From NCBI RefSeq assembly GCF_023159225.1, contig NC_063162.1, forward strand, positions 87,449,438 to 87,513,437: 64,000 nucleotides of DNA, written 5' to 3'. Below are positions 1 to 9,651 of this stretch, piece by piece. The notes beneath the pieces are model-generated. The model worked only from the letters and a program-made list of their open reading frames with translations, searched no databases and had not been told where the DNA came from. Numbering within the stretch: the first letter of the stretch is position 1; every line of letters starts with the position of its first letter. This DNA is from Perognathus longimembris pacificus. Taxonomy: Eukaryota; Chordata; Mammalia; Rodentia; Heteromyidae. The position numbers and the translations under genes are program-made.

Positions 1-165
1 CTGGCACATAATGTATTCCAGGTTGTTGCATATTGTAAATGGTGAGCTTCATCTTTTTTTAAGGCTGAATAGTATTCCATTGTGGACATATATTTTCTCT
101 GTTCATTCATTCTTGGACACTTATTTCTATATCTTCACAACTATGAATAATGTACCATTGTGGTG
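1..165 (-). repeat. L1 3'-end fragment (antisense)
   Basis: The stretch with GAATAGTATTCCATTGTGGA followed by a 'TTCATTCATTCTTGGACACTTATT' type continuation is the reverse complement of the conserved distal ORF2/3' region of mammalian L1. It is diverged and cut by the window start. It lies in GSDME intron 5. Confidence 0.65.
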
Positions 166-2285
166 AGCTCTTTTAAAATCTTGGTGCATACCAGCAGCCG
201 CCCCTTGGCTCCTTATGGACCCTTGGTGGCTGGAGGGACAGGCAAGGAGTTTTGGCCTATCCTGCCCAAGGCTCTGTGGGGTAGCCTGCCTCTTTCAGGG
301 TGGCTTCTTTCTTCTCACAAGGGCCTTTGAAAGACACACAGCCTTGTGTGGCCCGCTCTCCTGTTTGCATTTTAATTTGGAGCCTTTTATCTCAGCTGGC
401 TTTTGCTGTGTTTGAAAATAAACTCCTCATTGTGCTGCCAAGAAAAGGCACCCTGGGACTAGCACAGCGATCTCTGGACTCAGTTCCTGCTGCCCCATGG
501 CCCTTGCCCTCTGCGCAGTGCCATGCTGGGCATTCGGAGCATCCCTTGCCCAGATTGCAAACCACTCATGCATTTGTGTTGTTCTGGTTGTCAGTTTTTT
601 CCTTTGCTTGCCCATCTGTGCCTTCTGTCACTCTTGCCCCAGAATGTTCTGGTTCTGCCCCAGGGAAACAAGCCTGCAGGGGCTGGAAGGACCCTCTCCT
701 CCCCCCTCCGGTGGCCTGACCTTGACAGTGACCCTGGTGTCCTTTGTTTTTCCCTGATGGTCCAGGGCTGCATCCAGCTGCCTGCATTCCGTGGCCCTTT
801 CCTTCTGCAGCAGCTCACCCGTGGGGAACTGAAGGCTAGTCACAAATGGTCCTTTCGTGTTTTGAACTTTACCCAATGCTTTTGTTCCCTGGTCCTTGTA
901 TTTGCCTGTCCTTTCAGCATGAGCTTCAGATCTGACTAACCTAGGCTGGGAAGCCATAGCACACCCTGTTCCCCAATCTGTGTCCCTCGCCCCAGGCTGG
1001 CCGGTGCCTCTGGGAGCTTCCCAGCCTTCCGCCAGCTGCATCTAACCAGCTCGTCTGCTTCTCTCTCTCCTGCTCCATCCCAGCGCTGCACCCAATGTGA
1101 TGTTTAAACATCACATGGTAAGTGTGCTTCTAAACCACCGACCCACTCACATGAAGGCCCTCAACCTGTGCCTATAGGGCTCTTCCTCTACACTGCCATC
1201 CACCTGGCGATCCCCCCAAAGTGAACCCACCTCCAGGAAGCGTGCCCTGGTCCCCCCAGGCCCAGAGTGTGTCTCCACGGAACCCTCACGGCTCTTCAAG
1301 GCACTGTCCGTGAACCTTTTAGCCATGATGGGATTTGGGACAGGAGACCCCAAAGAATTTGAAAGTGAAGGAATCTGAAGAAATGGCAGAAGCCAGAAGG
1401 TCACTCTGACCTTCTGTGAAGCAGGGGACAAGTTCCAGGATTTCCTGACCCTCCCATCGGGGGAGAGAGGTGCCCAGTCCCTCTCTGCCTGTGGGAAAGA
1501 TGTTCCCTAATCTATGAGGACACAGAGGAATGTGAGCACGAGCAGCTTCCTAGGTTCACACGGCCACTCGGCGTTGTTGGTTTGTCATCTGTTTTGTCTT
1601 ATGCTTTTCTTCCTCATTCCATTTTTCATCGAACCTAGCATACCATTACCCAGGTGAGGTGGGCATAGTGGTACATGCCTATAATCCCAGCACTCAGGGG
1701 ACAAGGCAGGAGGCCAGCATGAGCTATAGAGTGAGACTCTGTCTCAAATAAACCAAAGCCAAATAAAGAAAACAAGGAAACAGAAATGGTCAGGTATCAC
1801 ATTCTCTGGGTTCTTATTTCCTTAGGAGAGTTCCTGTGTAAGGGAAAATGTCTATGAAATGGATGTGTATGCCTTTGTGTTGTTAATCCGCCTTTGGTTA
1901 CAGTGGCCTTCCCTGTGAATCCAAGATGGTTTACTTTTATTTTATGGCTTTGTTTTTATTCCATTCCTTTGTTTTGGTGCCCAATATTACGAACTAGAAG
2001 CATAAAGAGAATATTATTGAGCTCACCTATTGTTTATGCTTAGCCCAAACATCCTAAGCATTATTTTTTCACTCACAGTCCAGACACTTAAGCTGAGCCT
2101 TCCATTATATTCCAAGAAACATTTCTTTTTATGAGTAAAAACAAACATTTCATTACAGGAAATTTCACACACATTTCAAAGTAGAGCTAATACCATAGTG
2201 ACTGGTATGTATCTACCACCGATCACCTCGTGTTTCATTCCATTGCCACCAGCCCTGCCTTTCCCATGGATGGCTATGAAACCAT
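166..2285 (+). other. GSDME: GSDME intron 5 sequence, mostly unremarkable
   Basis: No exon, RNA gene or recent transposon is recognised here apart from a B1 copy at 1655-1770 (listed separately). Several overlapping open frames of 60-140 codons between 215 and 1430 exist on both strands. They show no family resemblance and are explained by the locally GC-rich composition. The preceding GSDME coding exon (human exon 5) was looked for and not found, so it should lie upstream of the window. Confidence 0.6.
1655..1770 (+). repeat. B1 SINE (7SL-derived)
   Basis: Head GGGCATAGTGGTACATGCCT and the following TATAATCCCAGCACTCAGG are diagnostic of B1. It ends in GAGACTCTGTCTCAAATAAA and an A-rich tail. 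It is moderately diverged. Confidence 0.85.
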
Positions 2286-2288
2286 CAG

Positions 2289-2503
2289 TGCTGGTCCTAG
2301 GACTTGAACTTAGGGCTTGGGTGCTTTCCTTGCTCAAGGCTAGTACTCTACCACTTGATCCACAGCTCACATTCTGGCTTTTTAGTGATTAATTGGAGAT
2401 CAGAGTCTTGTGAACTTTCCTGCCTGGGCTGGCCTTATACCTTGATCCTCAGATCTCATTCTCCTGAGTGGCTAGGATGACAGCTGCGAGCCCCCAGTGT
2501 CAG
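2289..2503 (-). repeat. Composite SINE: B1-like head + Geo-like tail
   Basis: On the - strand it reads a 7SL/B1-like head, the linker with TCTCCAATTAA and the Geo-type tail with GGCTCAAGTGGTAGAG-like and GAGTTCAAGCC-like motifs. On the + strand this shows as CTCAAGGCTAGTACTCTACC and, later, GGCTGGCCTTATACCTTGATC. It is diverged from the other copies in the window. A weaker L1-like stretch follows to about 2680. Confidence 0.7.
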
Positions 2504-2889
2504 ACTCGTTTCAGCACCTTTAAGCAATAAGCTTTTACAAGACAAATAGTTTTGCCTTGGTATAGTAGGTTCATATAAAATGCATTTCTTTTTGTCTGGC
2601 TCTTTTTGCTTCATGTAATATTGGTGTGATACAGTCATCCCATCACAGAGCCGGTAGTTTCTGTTTATGGCTGCATACTATTCTCTTTACTCACATAGAA
2701 GCTAGGACTCCTAAAGATGTAGCCAAATGGCTGACTGTACCTCAGAATATACTGTCAATAAGTCTTGAATACGATAATTGTCACATTTCCTCAGTTGTGT
2801 TCATGGTGGGTTTTGTCTGCATAGAGTTGTTTGTTCAGGTCACAGGGAGAGAATACTTGCAGCATGTGAAAGATGAGAGGGCTTTCTAC

Positions 2890-3165
2890 TTGTCTGGGCA
2901 TCCAGAGTGAGAGCACTCGAGAGACAGGGCAGACGAGAGCGATGGCACTCCAGAAACGGGGCACTCCAGAGAGATGGCACTCGAGAGAGGATGCTCAGAG
3001 AACAGGCGCTTCAGCGAGAAGGCACTCCAAAGACAGGGCGCGCATAGAAAGGGCGCTCCAAGGGGGCGCTCTAGAGACAGCGCCGTCTGGAGAGGGGGCT
3101 GGTGTAGCCCAGACAGGGGGCCCTTGAGAGAAAGGGGCGAACAGGGCACTCCAGACACAAATGCA
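2890..3165. repeat. GC-rich minisatellite, ~15-17 bp imperfect units
   Basis: The phrase 'GGCACTCCAGAGA' and close variants (GGCACTCCAGAAAC, GGCACTCGAGAGAG, GGCACTCCAAAGAC, GGGCGCTCCAAGG, GGCGCTCTAGAGAC) recur more than ten times. The array is CpG-containing and keeps long frames open on both strands, which makes spurious Ser/Leu/Glu- and Arg-rich peptides. It ends about 200 bp before the GSDME linker exon. Confidence 0.8.
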
Positions 3166-3373
3166 TTCCCGGGAGCCGGCACCCTCGAGATCTCCGGGCT
3201 CAGCAGCTGCTGAGGGTGCGTTGGGAGGGCGAGGGTTTCGAGGTTGGGGGTGGGGTGGGGCGGGGGGGAAGAGGCGGCGCTGTCTGCTCCACCCCGGGTT
3301 AGGAAGGTAGGGGATGATGTGCCCACGCTGGGCTGACGCCACGCCTTGCCCGTGCTTTGCCTCCACGCTGCAG

Positions 3374-3526
3374 AATTCTGCCTCCTCCAGGAGAAGCATG
3401 GCGGCTTCGAGCACGAGCGCAGGGTCGACGACCTGTACCTGGACCCGCTGGCCTACCGGGACTTCGCGTTCGTGGACATGCCGGACGCCGGACCCGGGTC
3501 GACTTCCCACCATGTTCTAAAGCAAG
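3374..3526 (+). CDS. GSDME: GSDME exon (human exon 6): linker with caspase-3 site
   Basis: Gasdermin E is cleaved by caspase-3 (or granzyme B) in its linker, freeing the N-terminal fragment to form plasma-membrane pores. This 153-nt exon begins after CCACGCTGCAG, finishing a Glu codon started upstream, and ends at AAGCAAG before GTATAG, leaving one base of the next codon. It reads FCLLQEKHGGFEHERRVDDL then YLDPLAYRDFAFVDMPDAG, clearly the gasdermin E linker. The DMPD motif occupies 3475-3486, so cleavage is predicted after the Asp at 3484-3486. After it the linker reads AGPGSTSHHVLKQ, about four residues shorter than my recollection of human. The exon is markedly GC-rich compared with later ones. 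Identity is very secure. Confidence 0.96.
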
Positions 3527-3964
3527 GTATAGCCAGCTCAGGGGGTGAGGCTCGTGGCTTGCCACGTGACCCTTCCACTCCGGGGTGCGGGGGAGCCATT
3601 ATCCCCAGCGACCTGAACCCTGGTCCACCCTGCAGGCGTCCCCCTGGGTGGGGCTGGGGAGTGAAGCAGTCAGCTCCCTTGTACCCCCAGAAGCCTGCTG
3701 ACGTTGAGGAAGAGCCAGCGATCACCTTGGCTAGGGAACTGAGTTTCCATTGGACCCCAGGCTCGGTCCGCATCCCAGGCAGAGTGGGAAGCTCCTTGTC
3801 CCCGTGGCTCGAGCCATGTGGTGCAGAGGAAGAGGCCAGGACTCCCGAGGTGCCCATGGCACCTGCGCTTTCTTGCTTGGTGCCTTTTCAGAGAGGCTCC
3901 ATACTGCAGCGGCCAGTAGGAGATGAGGATAAGGAGAGGCAGTAACTAGATAAGAGCTCAGGAA

Positions 3965-4192
3965 AGGCAGGGCATTGGTGGGTCTGTAATACTAGTGACT
4001 CTGGAGGCTGAGATGTGAAGATTGAGGTTTGAAGCCAGACTGGGCAGGAAAGTCTTTGAGATTCTGATTTCCAATTAACCAGCAAAAAATGCACAAGTGG
4101 AGGTATGGCTCACATGGTAGAGCATCCACCAGCTTTGAGTAACAATGGTAAGTGACAGGGCCCAGGCCTTGAGTTCAAGCCCCAGTACTGGG
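3965..4192 (+). repeat. Composite SINE: B1-like head + Geo-like tail
   Basis: The head GGCATTGGTGGGTCTGTAAT leads into GAAGCCAGACTGGGCAGGAA, the linker TTTCCAATTAACCAGC, then the tail with GGTATGGCTCACATGGTAGA and GAGTTCAAGCCCCAGTACTG. It ends in a (CA)n tract. Confidence 0.75.
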
Positions 4193-4224
4193 ACACACAC
4201 ACACACGGACACACACACACACGG
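4193..4224. repeat. (CA)n microsatellite
   Basis: Two short CACACA runs joined by CGGA, grown from the tail of the preceding SINE. Confidence 0.85.
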
Positions 4225-4770
4225 ATCAGCTGCATGGAGGATGAGAAAAGACTCCTCAGTGGGGCTTCAGAGAATCCAGGAGGAGGAGAGGATGCTTTTG
4301 TCACAGAATGCTGGTATTGGAAGGTTTGGCAATGAAAACCAATCTCTTTGTTCCTACTGGTATTAATACAGAATGGGACCTTTGGTGGAAGGATACCTTC
4401 TATATGACACAGCCTTGAGCTGCACTGCTGCTGGGTCTGCCCTAACAGTGGGCCATTCTAGTTGGCTGGGGATGTAGTGGCAGCCAGGTGTGTTGGGCAG
4501 GAGTGGGGTGGGGTGGCCTGGCCTCTGTGCCCTTGGGTCCTGGACTAACCAGCCCAGCCATTCTGTTCAAGCCAAGGCTCCAGGAGTTCTACTTGTGTTT
4601 CTGAATATGTTGGGTTACTACAGTTCTGCCTCTCCTCTTCTTTTCTCTTTCCCTTCTCCTCTACCCCCTCTCTCTGGCTTTGTGCAGCACTTCTATATTA
4701 GTATGCTGCCCTGTATATATGCAAGCACTATTTTCTAAAAAAATCTTCATTGGGCTCAGTGTACTAGAAG

Positions 4771-4808
4771 GGTGTGTGTGTGTGTGTGTGTGTATGTGTG
4801 TGTGTGTA
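4771..4808. repeat. (GT)n microsatellite
   Basis: A nearly pure GTGTGT tract with one TATG interruption. It abuts a - strand composite SINE, so it is that element's tail in antisense. Confidence 0.9.
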
Positions 4809-5030
4809 CACTGAGGCTTGAACTCAAGGCCTGGTGCTGTCCTTAGCATCTTTGCTCAAGGCTGGCACTCTGCCACTTGAGGTACAGTTCTCCCTCTAGC
4901 TTTTTGCTGGTTAATTGGAGATAGGAGTCTTGGAGACTTTCTTGTGCAGGCTGACTTTGAACTATGAGCCTCAGATCTCAGCATCTTGAGTAGCTAGGAT
5001 TCCAGGCATGAGCCAATAGCACCTGGCTTG
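4809..5030 (-). repeat. Composite SINE: B1-like head + Geo-like tail
   Basis: In antisense it shows GAGGCTTGAACTCAAGGCCT (box-B-like region), CTCAAGGCTGGCACTCTGCC, TGGTTAATTGGAGATAGGAG, and the reverse-complemented B1-like head AGTAGCTAGGATTCCAGGCA. Confidence 0.8.
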
Positions 5031-5639
5031 GAAGCTTTTCACTACCCTTAACATAGAAAAGAGAAGAGGTTTAGAGGAGCAGGGAGAGGCTCCCACACAT
5101 CCAGCACCCAAGGGCCCCATGCACATCTTGAGCAGATGGGAAGGAGTAAATCAGGGAAGAATTTCCTTGTTTGCCAGGAACATGAGGGTGCCAGCCCCTT
5201 TGAGAAACGTGTTAAACACGAAGGATGTGAAGTTTTTAGGAGAGAGCATGAAGCAGTACACTTTGGAATTTGTATGTTTCTGACATACACTCAGTAATTC
5301 AGCTGAGAATTCTGCAGTCTTGCTAACAGGGAGTCTAAATGACTCTTCCAGAAATATTTGGCTAGACTTGATCGTGTAGTGAGCAGAGAACAGGAAGCCT
5401 ACAAACCTGGGCCTCCCTCCTCCTTTCTCCTCTCTCCCTGTAGGAGTTTGGTTATTGGGAAAGTTGCAGGCTTGTATTTTACTCAGTGCCGTGCATTTCG
5501 GAGTCAGTGAGGCTGATAGCAGCTGGACACACACCTGTGGGAGGCGGGTGGGGGAGGCGCTGTAAGCAGCCAGCATTGCTGGGTTCCATCATGAGCTGTG
5601 CACGGCAGTCATGACGCCAGGTCTGTTCTTCCTTCACAG

Positions 5640-5767
5640 CAACCTTGCGCCTGGAGAGCAATTTCCACCCCTTTGTGGAGCTGCCGGAGCAGCAGCAGAC
5701 AGCTGTGTGGCACCTGTTGCAGATAGTCCTGTTCGATGAGGAGTTCCTCGTGGCTCTAGAGCAAGTG
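5640..5767 (+). CDS. GSDME: GSDME exon (human exon 7)
   Basis: This 128-nt exon takes two bases to complete an Ala codon with the previous exon and ends in phase 0 before GTGAGACAG. It reads ATLRLESNFHPFVELPEQQQ and then TAVWHLLQIVLFDEEFLVAL. It forms the first helices of the autoinhibitory C-terminal domain, which folds back on the pore-forming domain until the linker is cut. The FHPF, ELPE and LFD motifs match the gasdermin E family. No defect is seen. Confidence 0.95.
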
Positions 5768-5969
5768 GTGAGACAGACATCTCCTATTTGGGTGTCATTT
5801 CTTCTGGCTAGACAGAGTAGACAAAGGCTTGGGGCTAGAACGAAATGGTGCTGCGTTTCCCTACCTCTTTCACCTCTTCACCTTTGTCTGTTTCCTTTCT
5901 CAGTTACAAGGTCTTTAATTTTCCAACTGCAGAAAGGTAGCTGACCTTAAGCAGAGTGGGATGTATGAA

Positions 5970-6370
5970 TTTCTCAGAGCTGCTACTAACAAAGGACCAC
6001 ACACTTGGGGCTGAAAACAACAGAAGTTTGTTCTCTTACAGTTCTGGAGACCGGAAGTAGAAATCTTGGGGTGGGCAGGACTGTGCTACGCGGCTCTGGC
6101 AGGTCCAGTGACTCCTGGCCTCCCTTGGCTTGTGGCCATGTCACTGTGTTCTGTGCTGCCTTCATATGTTCTTCCTTCCAGTGTGTCCTGTGTGCAGTGT
6201 CCCCTTTACTATCTCCTTTAAGGAAATGAATCCCTTGATCTAGGGCCCACTGCAATCTAGGCAAATCTCATCTTGACACCCTCACAAAGAACCTTGTCTT
6301 TGAATCAAGTCCCATTCTGAGATTGCAGGTGGACATACCCTGGGTAGGCACTAGTCAGCCTCTAACAATG
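5970..6370 (+). repeat. Old interspersed repeat (family not assigned; LTR/MaLR-like appearance)
   Basis: The phrases TTCTCTTACAGTTCTGGAGA, GGCTTGTGGCCATGTCACTG and TCTAGGGCCCACTGCAATCT resemble a well-known ancient mammalian repeat consensus ('cagttctggaggctgg...agggcccaccctaat'). I recognise the phrase pattern but cannot name the family with certainty. It lies in GSDME intron 7. Confidence 0.5.
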
Positions 6371-7398
6371 AGGGCTAGCAGACAAAACCATCACCCCCTC
6401 TTCTATTTCAAATAGAGAGAAGTGAGAAATTTATGTTTTCCAGTATTGCAGCAGGATTTCTTGGTTTGAACAGTGTCTTAACTATTAGTTTTGCAATTGC
6501 AACATGAGTCATTTATTAGGGATCCACTCGCTGTCCCCTCACCCTCATATGCCCAGACTTTTTTGTACTTGAGAAGCCTGAGGCTTTGGAAACCTGCTTT
6601 TCATTGTAGTTTTGTCTTTTGGGTCTTCTCTTGTTGAGGGAGTTGGGTTAATGGGCTGAGTGCTTTCTGATTTCCAGCGCAGTGTTCATAGTATTTTCCC
6701 TCTTGAAATTTAATTGTGCAGTGGGCATTTCATCCCCAGCAATAGGACCTGGAGTTGTGGAAACAGCTCAATGACCCTGAACACCTTTGCATTCTGGAGA
6801 TGTGAAGTTCAGCACCTGAGAGAACACAAATTATTAAAAAAGCCAGCCACGTTTCCTTCCTAAAATAGCTCTTTCCAAGAACAAAATGTCAGGCCTGCCC
6901 CCCGTGGCCAGAGCCTCATCTGCCCGTGATGCTCCGAGCTGAGCTGCCCAGGTGGCGGCTGAGGGATGGACAGGAGCCAGAGGGCCACTGCTGGGCAGAG
7001 GTAGGGGTGAGGATGGCTCGCCCAGCAGGGCCTGGGTGTGTGGGGGAGAGGCTGGGAACAGGCTCAGTTTAGAGAGCTAGCTCTGTGGAGGATAGCCAGT
7101 TCTAGGCGCAGCCTCTTGTTCTTGGTCTCTGGTACAACTCAACATTCTGGAAGTGTCCATTCAACAATTCCTATACACCATTACCCTCTCTGTGGAAGGA
7201 TGTACTTGGGCAGGGCTTAATTTGTCTCCTCATGGGAAAATGTAACCCGATGGGTGAGTAGCAGACCAAACATAGGAAAGGGCACAGCATCTTGCTTCAT
7301 CTGGGAGGCAAAGGACATGGGGGTGTGTGTGTTGGCGGGTGTGACCAGCCTCTGACTTTTATCACAGCTTCCTGTTGTCTCCTCTCCTTGCCCCTCAG
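6371..7398 (+). other. GSDME: GSDME intron 7, no recognised element
   Basis: Apparently unique intronic sequence, becoming GC-richer toward the next exon. No SINE or exon-like frame is seen. The acceptor is CCTTGCCCCTCAG. Confidence 0.6.
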
Positions 7399-7600
7399 TG
7401 TGATGACGTGGCCAGTAGCCTCTGGTCCCCACAGGCAGCGCTGGCCGTTGGCGGGCTGAAGGCTGCTCAGCAGCAGGACCTGATGGCCTTCCTGGGGCTG
7501 GTCGGGTGCAGGGTGCAGGGTGAGCATCCTGGCCCTGCAGATGAGGTCAGCAACCGGAAGCTCTTTGCCACTGCCTACTTCCTGGTCAGCGCACTAGCCG
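7399..7600 (+). CDS. GSDME: GSDME exon (human exon 8, the DFNA5 exon)
   Basis: This 202-nt exon starts in phase 0 (CDDVASSLWSPQAALAVGGL) and ends one base into a Glu codon before GTATGC. It contains QQQDLMAFLGLVGC and FATAYFLVSALA, conserved in gasdermin E. It aligns to human exon 8 (193 nt), whose skipping causes autosomal dominant hearing loss, and is three codons longer. Its length is not a multiple of three, so skipping would also shift the frame and destroy the inhibitory domain here. The extra residues fall in the variable loop regions around SLWSPQAA and/or PADEVSNRK. Confidence 0.95.
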
Positions 7601-9264
7601 GTATGCAGAGAAACTGCTGGAATGTGGAAATCAGGTTGCTTTGTGGGACACAAATGGCAATTGTGGGAAGTTTGGCAACTTAATGCAGGTTCCTCACCAC
7701 CAGTCCAGGTAGGGTAAGAGGCAGAGGCCAATGGAGGAGTGAAGCAAGGCTTACTGTCCCCCTCGGGCCTCTACTGCTCTTGGGAGAAGCTGCTGTCCCC
7801 AGCTCTTCTCAGCCCTTTTCTTCCCCTCTGCAGATCTGTCATGCTGGTCCATGGTGGCCCCAGGCTGCAGAGGATCCCTGGGCCCGCATGGATGCTAACA
7901 TGGCCACCGGTTGCCACTGACCACCAGACCCTGCCTGCCTCTCACATCTCTGCATCTCCCATCCAGACTGTGTCGGAGGCCCTGGCGATTGTTGCTCTTT
8001 GTGAGGAAGCTGGGTGTGCCAGTACTTTTGGGGAAGAGGTGGCTGAGCAGCAGCCCAGCCTCAAGCCCTTGCTGCTCTCCCCAGTATTACTGACAGTCAC
8101 CGGAGAATAATGCCTTCCCCAGCTGCCATCCTTTCTCTAGGCTGCACGTCCACTCCCTTACCTTCCTGGGCAGCATGGGCCTTCTCAGGATGTAGGTTCC
8201 AACCACAGTTGAAGGCACTGGTGGGGGACCTTTGCAGAATTCCTACCCCAGCTCCTCTCAGCCACTGTTTGCTCTTTTGAGAATGAGCCATGTTCTGCTG
8301 TCCTCCCGATCACAGGTTCAGTGACATGCTTCCTTTTCATCTCATTGTTAATTTTAGTAACTCAGACATTCAGAAGTTCATTTACAATGGCATTTACATA
8401 GACTGGAAGACAATTACAGCAATTCTTAGCTTTAATAGCGAGAGATATCATCTTTAAATTCATCCCTCTGTCTTCAGAGACTCCATTTAAACTGAACACG
8501 GAATGAAAACACACGTGTAGATGTGAGAAATCCAGGCAGAGGGAAGTTACTGCAAAGGCCCTGGAGTATTGGCTGAGCAGGGAGCCCGCTGGATGAGAGT
8601 TGATAGCCTCAGAGCTGGGCGAGCCTGCTTGCTGAGGTCCTGTGGGCCCAGTGAATTTGAGGTTGCTGGGGAGAAATTCATTATGGCATCTGGAGTGAGG
8701 CCAATTAAGGTACTTTATAAAAGTAGCAAGTATTAGCATACATGCAGGTTTTTAAAAAAATAAGGATGCTAATGGCTGCAGGTGAGAACAATTCCTGAGC
8801 AGTCAATACCCCTCTCCCCAGCCTGCCTCTGCCCAGGTGGTTCACCAGGTGACTTCCTTTCCTCTTAAGCTTGTACCCCATGAATTGAGGTTGTTTTTAG
8901 GAACTGTAGCTGTTTTATTTTGGGACTTAGTATCTATTTGGAATAACAGACTTATTTGTCTATGCTGAACAACTCTCCCTAAACGTTTGAGGCCATGGGT
9001 AAAACTCTTCATAGTTTATGTAGTGTTTGAAAAATGCTCCCCCAGTATAATCGACTGGTAATTGAGGACACTGATGCTCAGAGACGCATACATCCTAGAG
9101 CCTGAGCACATGAGGGCCTCAAACCATGTCACCAGATGACAGGGGTTCTCCTCCTCCATGCTGATCCTTCTCCCAGTCCACACCATTCTCTCTGACTGGC
9201 AAGCTGAATGTCAAGGAATCTGCTCTGGTGACCGGATTCCCATGCCTGTCAAAAAGACCTACTG
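7601..9264 (+). other. GSDME: GSDME intron 8, first part
   Basis: Mostly unique sequence. The frame 7739-8110 on the + strand (123 codons) has no recognisable domain and I consider it fortuitous. The stretch 8520-8620 (CCAGGCAGAGGGAAGTTACT then GCAAAGGCCCTGGAG) has the look of an ancient L2-type repeat, at low confidence. Confidence 0.5.
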
Positions 9265-9300
9265 GCTGGGAATATGGCCTAGTGGTAAAGTGCTCGCCTC
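9265..9300 (+). mobile_element. Tailless, 3'-truncated IDL SINE copy with perfect TSD
   Basis: The insert is only the first ~36 nt of the SINE (GCTGGGAATATGGCCTAGTG through GTGCTCGCCTC), with no Geo half and no A-tail. It is flanked by identical 14-bp repeats AAAAAGACCTACTG at 9251-9264 and 9301-9314. This fits the published class of tailless retropseudogenes. Confidence 0.85.
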
Positions 9301-9424
9301 AAAAAGACCTACTGTGTATTCAGTACCTTTCATTCATCTACTGAGCAATTATTAAGCACCCCCCCATCTGACTGGTGAGAAGGTACTAAAATAAAAATTG
9401 TCATTTAGGGGAATATTTTGGTGG

Positions 9425-9535
9425 GAGTGGTCAGAGCCTTGTTGTGTAGCCAAGCTGGCTTTGAACTGGTGATGCTACTGCCTCAGCCTTCTGAATGCTG
9501 AGATTACAGGGGTACACCACAACACTTGGCTTGTA
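9425..9535 (-). repeat. B1 SINE, antisense
   Basis: It carries TGTGTAGCCAAGCTGGCTTT and CTGAATGCTGAGATTACAGG, the reverse complement of the B1 body and head. Confidence 0.85.
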
Positions 9536-9577
9536 TGAACTTGTGTTTGTTGTTGATCTAAGTTTTGTTTCCTGCAG

Positions 9578-9651
9578 AAATGCCAGATAACGTTGCTGCT
9601 CTTCTGGGCACTTGCTGTAAACTCCAGATGATTCCTACGCTGTGCTGCTTG
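9578..9651 (+). CDS. GSDME: GSDME exon (human exon 9)
   Basis: This 74-nt exon follows TTTCCTGCAG, completes a Glu codon and encodes MPDNVAALLGTCCKLQMIPT then LCCL, ending in phase 0 before GTAAGA. It is part of the autoinhibitory C-terminal domain. Being 2 nt short of a codon multiple, it must be spliced together with the 202-nt exon to hold the frame, which it does. Confidence 0.95.

Larger units (their letters stand above)
3527..5639 (+). other. GSDME: GSDME intron 6
   Basis: Donor GGTATAGC and acceptor CTTCCTTCACAG are canonical. The intron contains two composite SINEs, a CA/GT microsatellite in each, and otherwise unique sequence. Open frames of up to 199 codons that run from the exon into the intron are fortuitous read-through. 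Confidence 0.8.

Noticed and set aside
300..1041. Overlapping open frames of 60-140 codons on both strands
   Set aside because: They overlap one another in several frames, have no recognisable domain and sit in GC-rich intron. They are not genes.
2873..3945. Long frames around the linker exon (up to 199 codons)
   Set aside because: The left ones are kept open by the minisatellite. The right one is exon 6 read through its donor into the intron. Only 3374-3526 is coding.
7739..8110. 123-codon frame following the 202-nt GSDME exon
   Set aside because: Lies wholly in intron 8, no family resemblance, and GSDME splicing is fully explained without it.
9265..9300. A functional tRNA gene in the short GGCCTAGTGG-containing insert
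   Set aside because: It has only the box-A half and no box B or acceptor stem, so it is a SINE fragment, not a tRNA gene.
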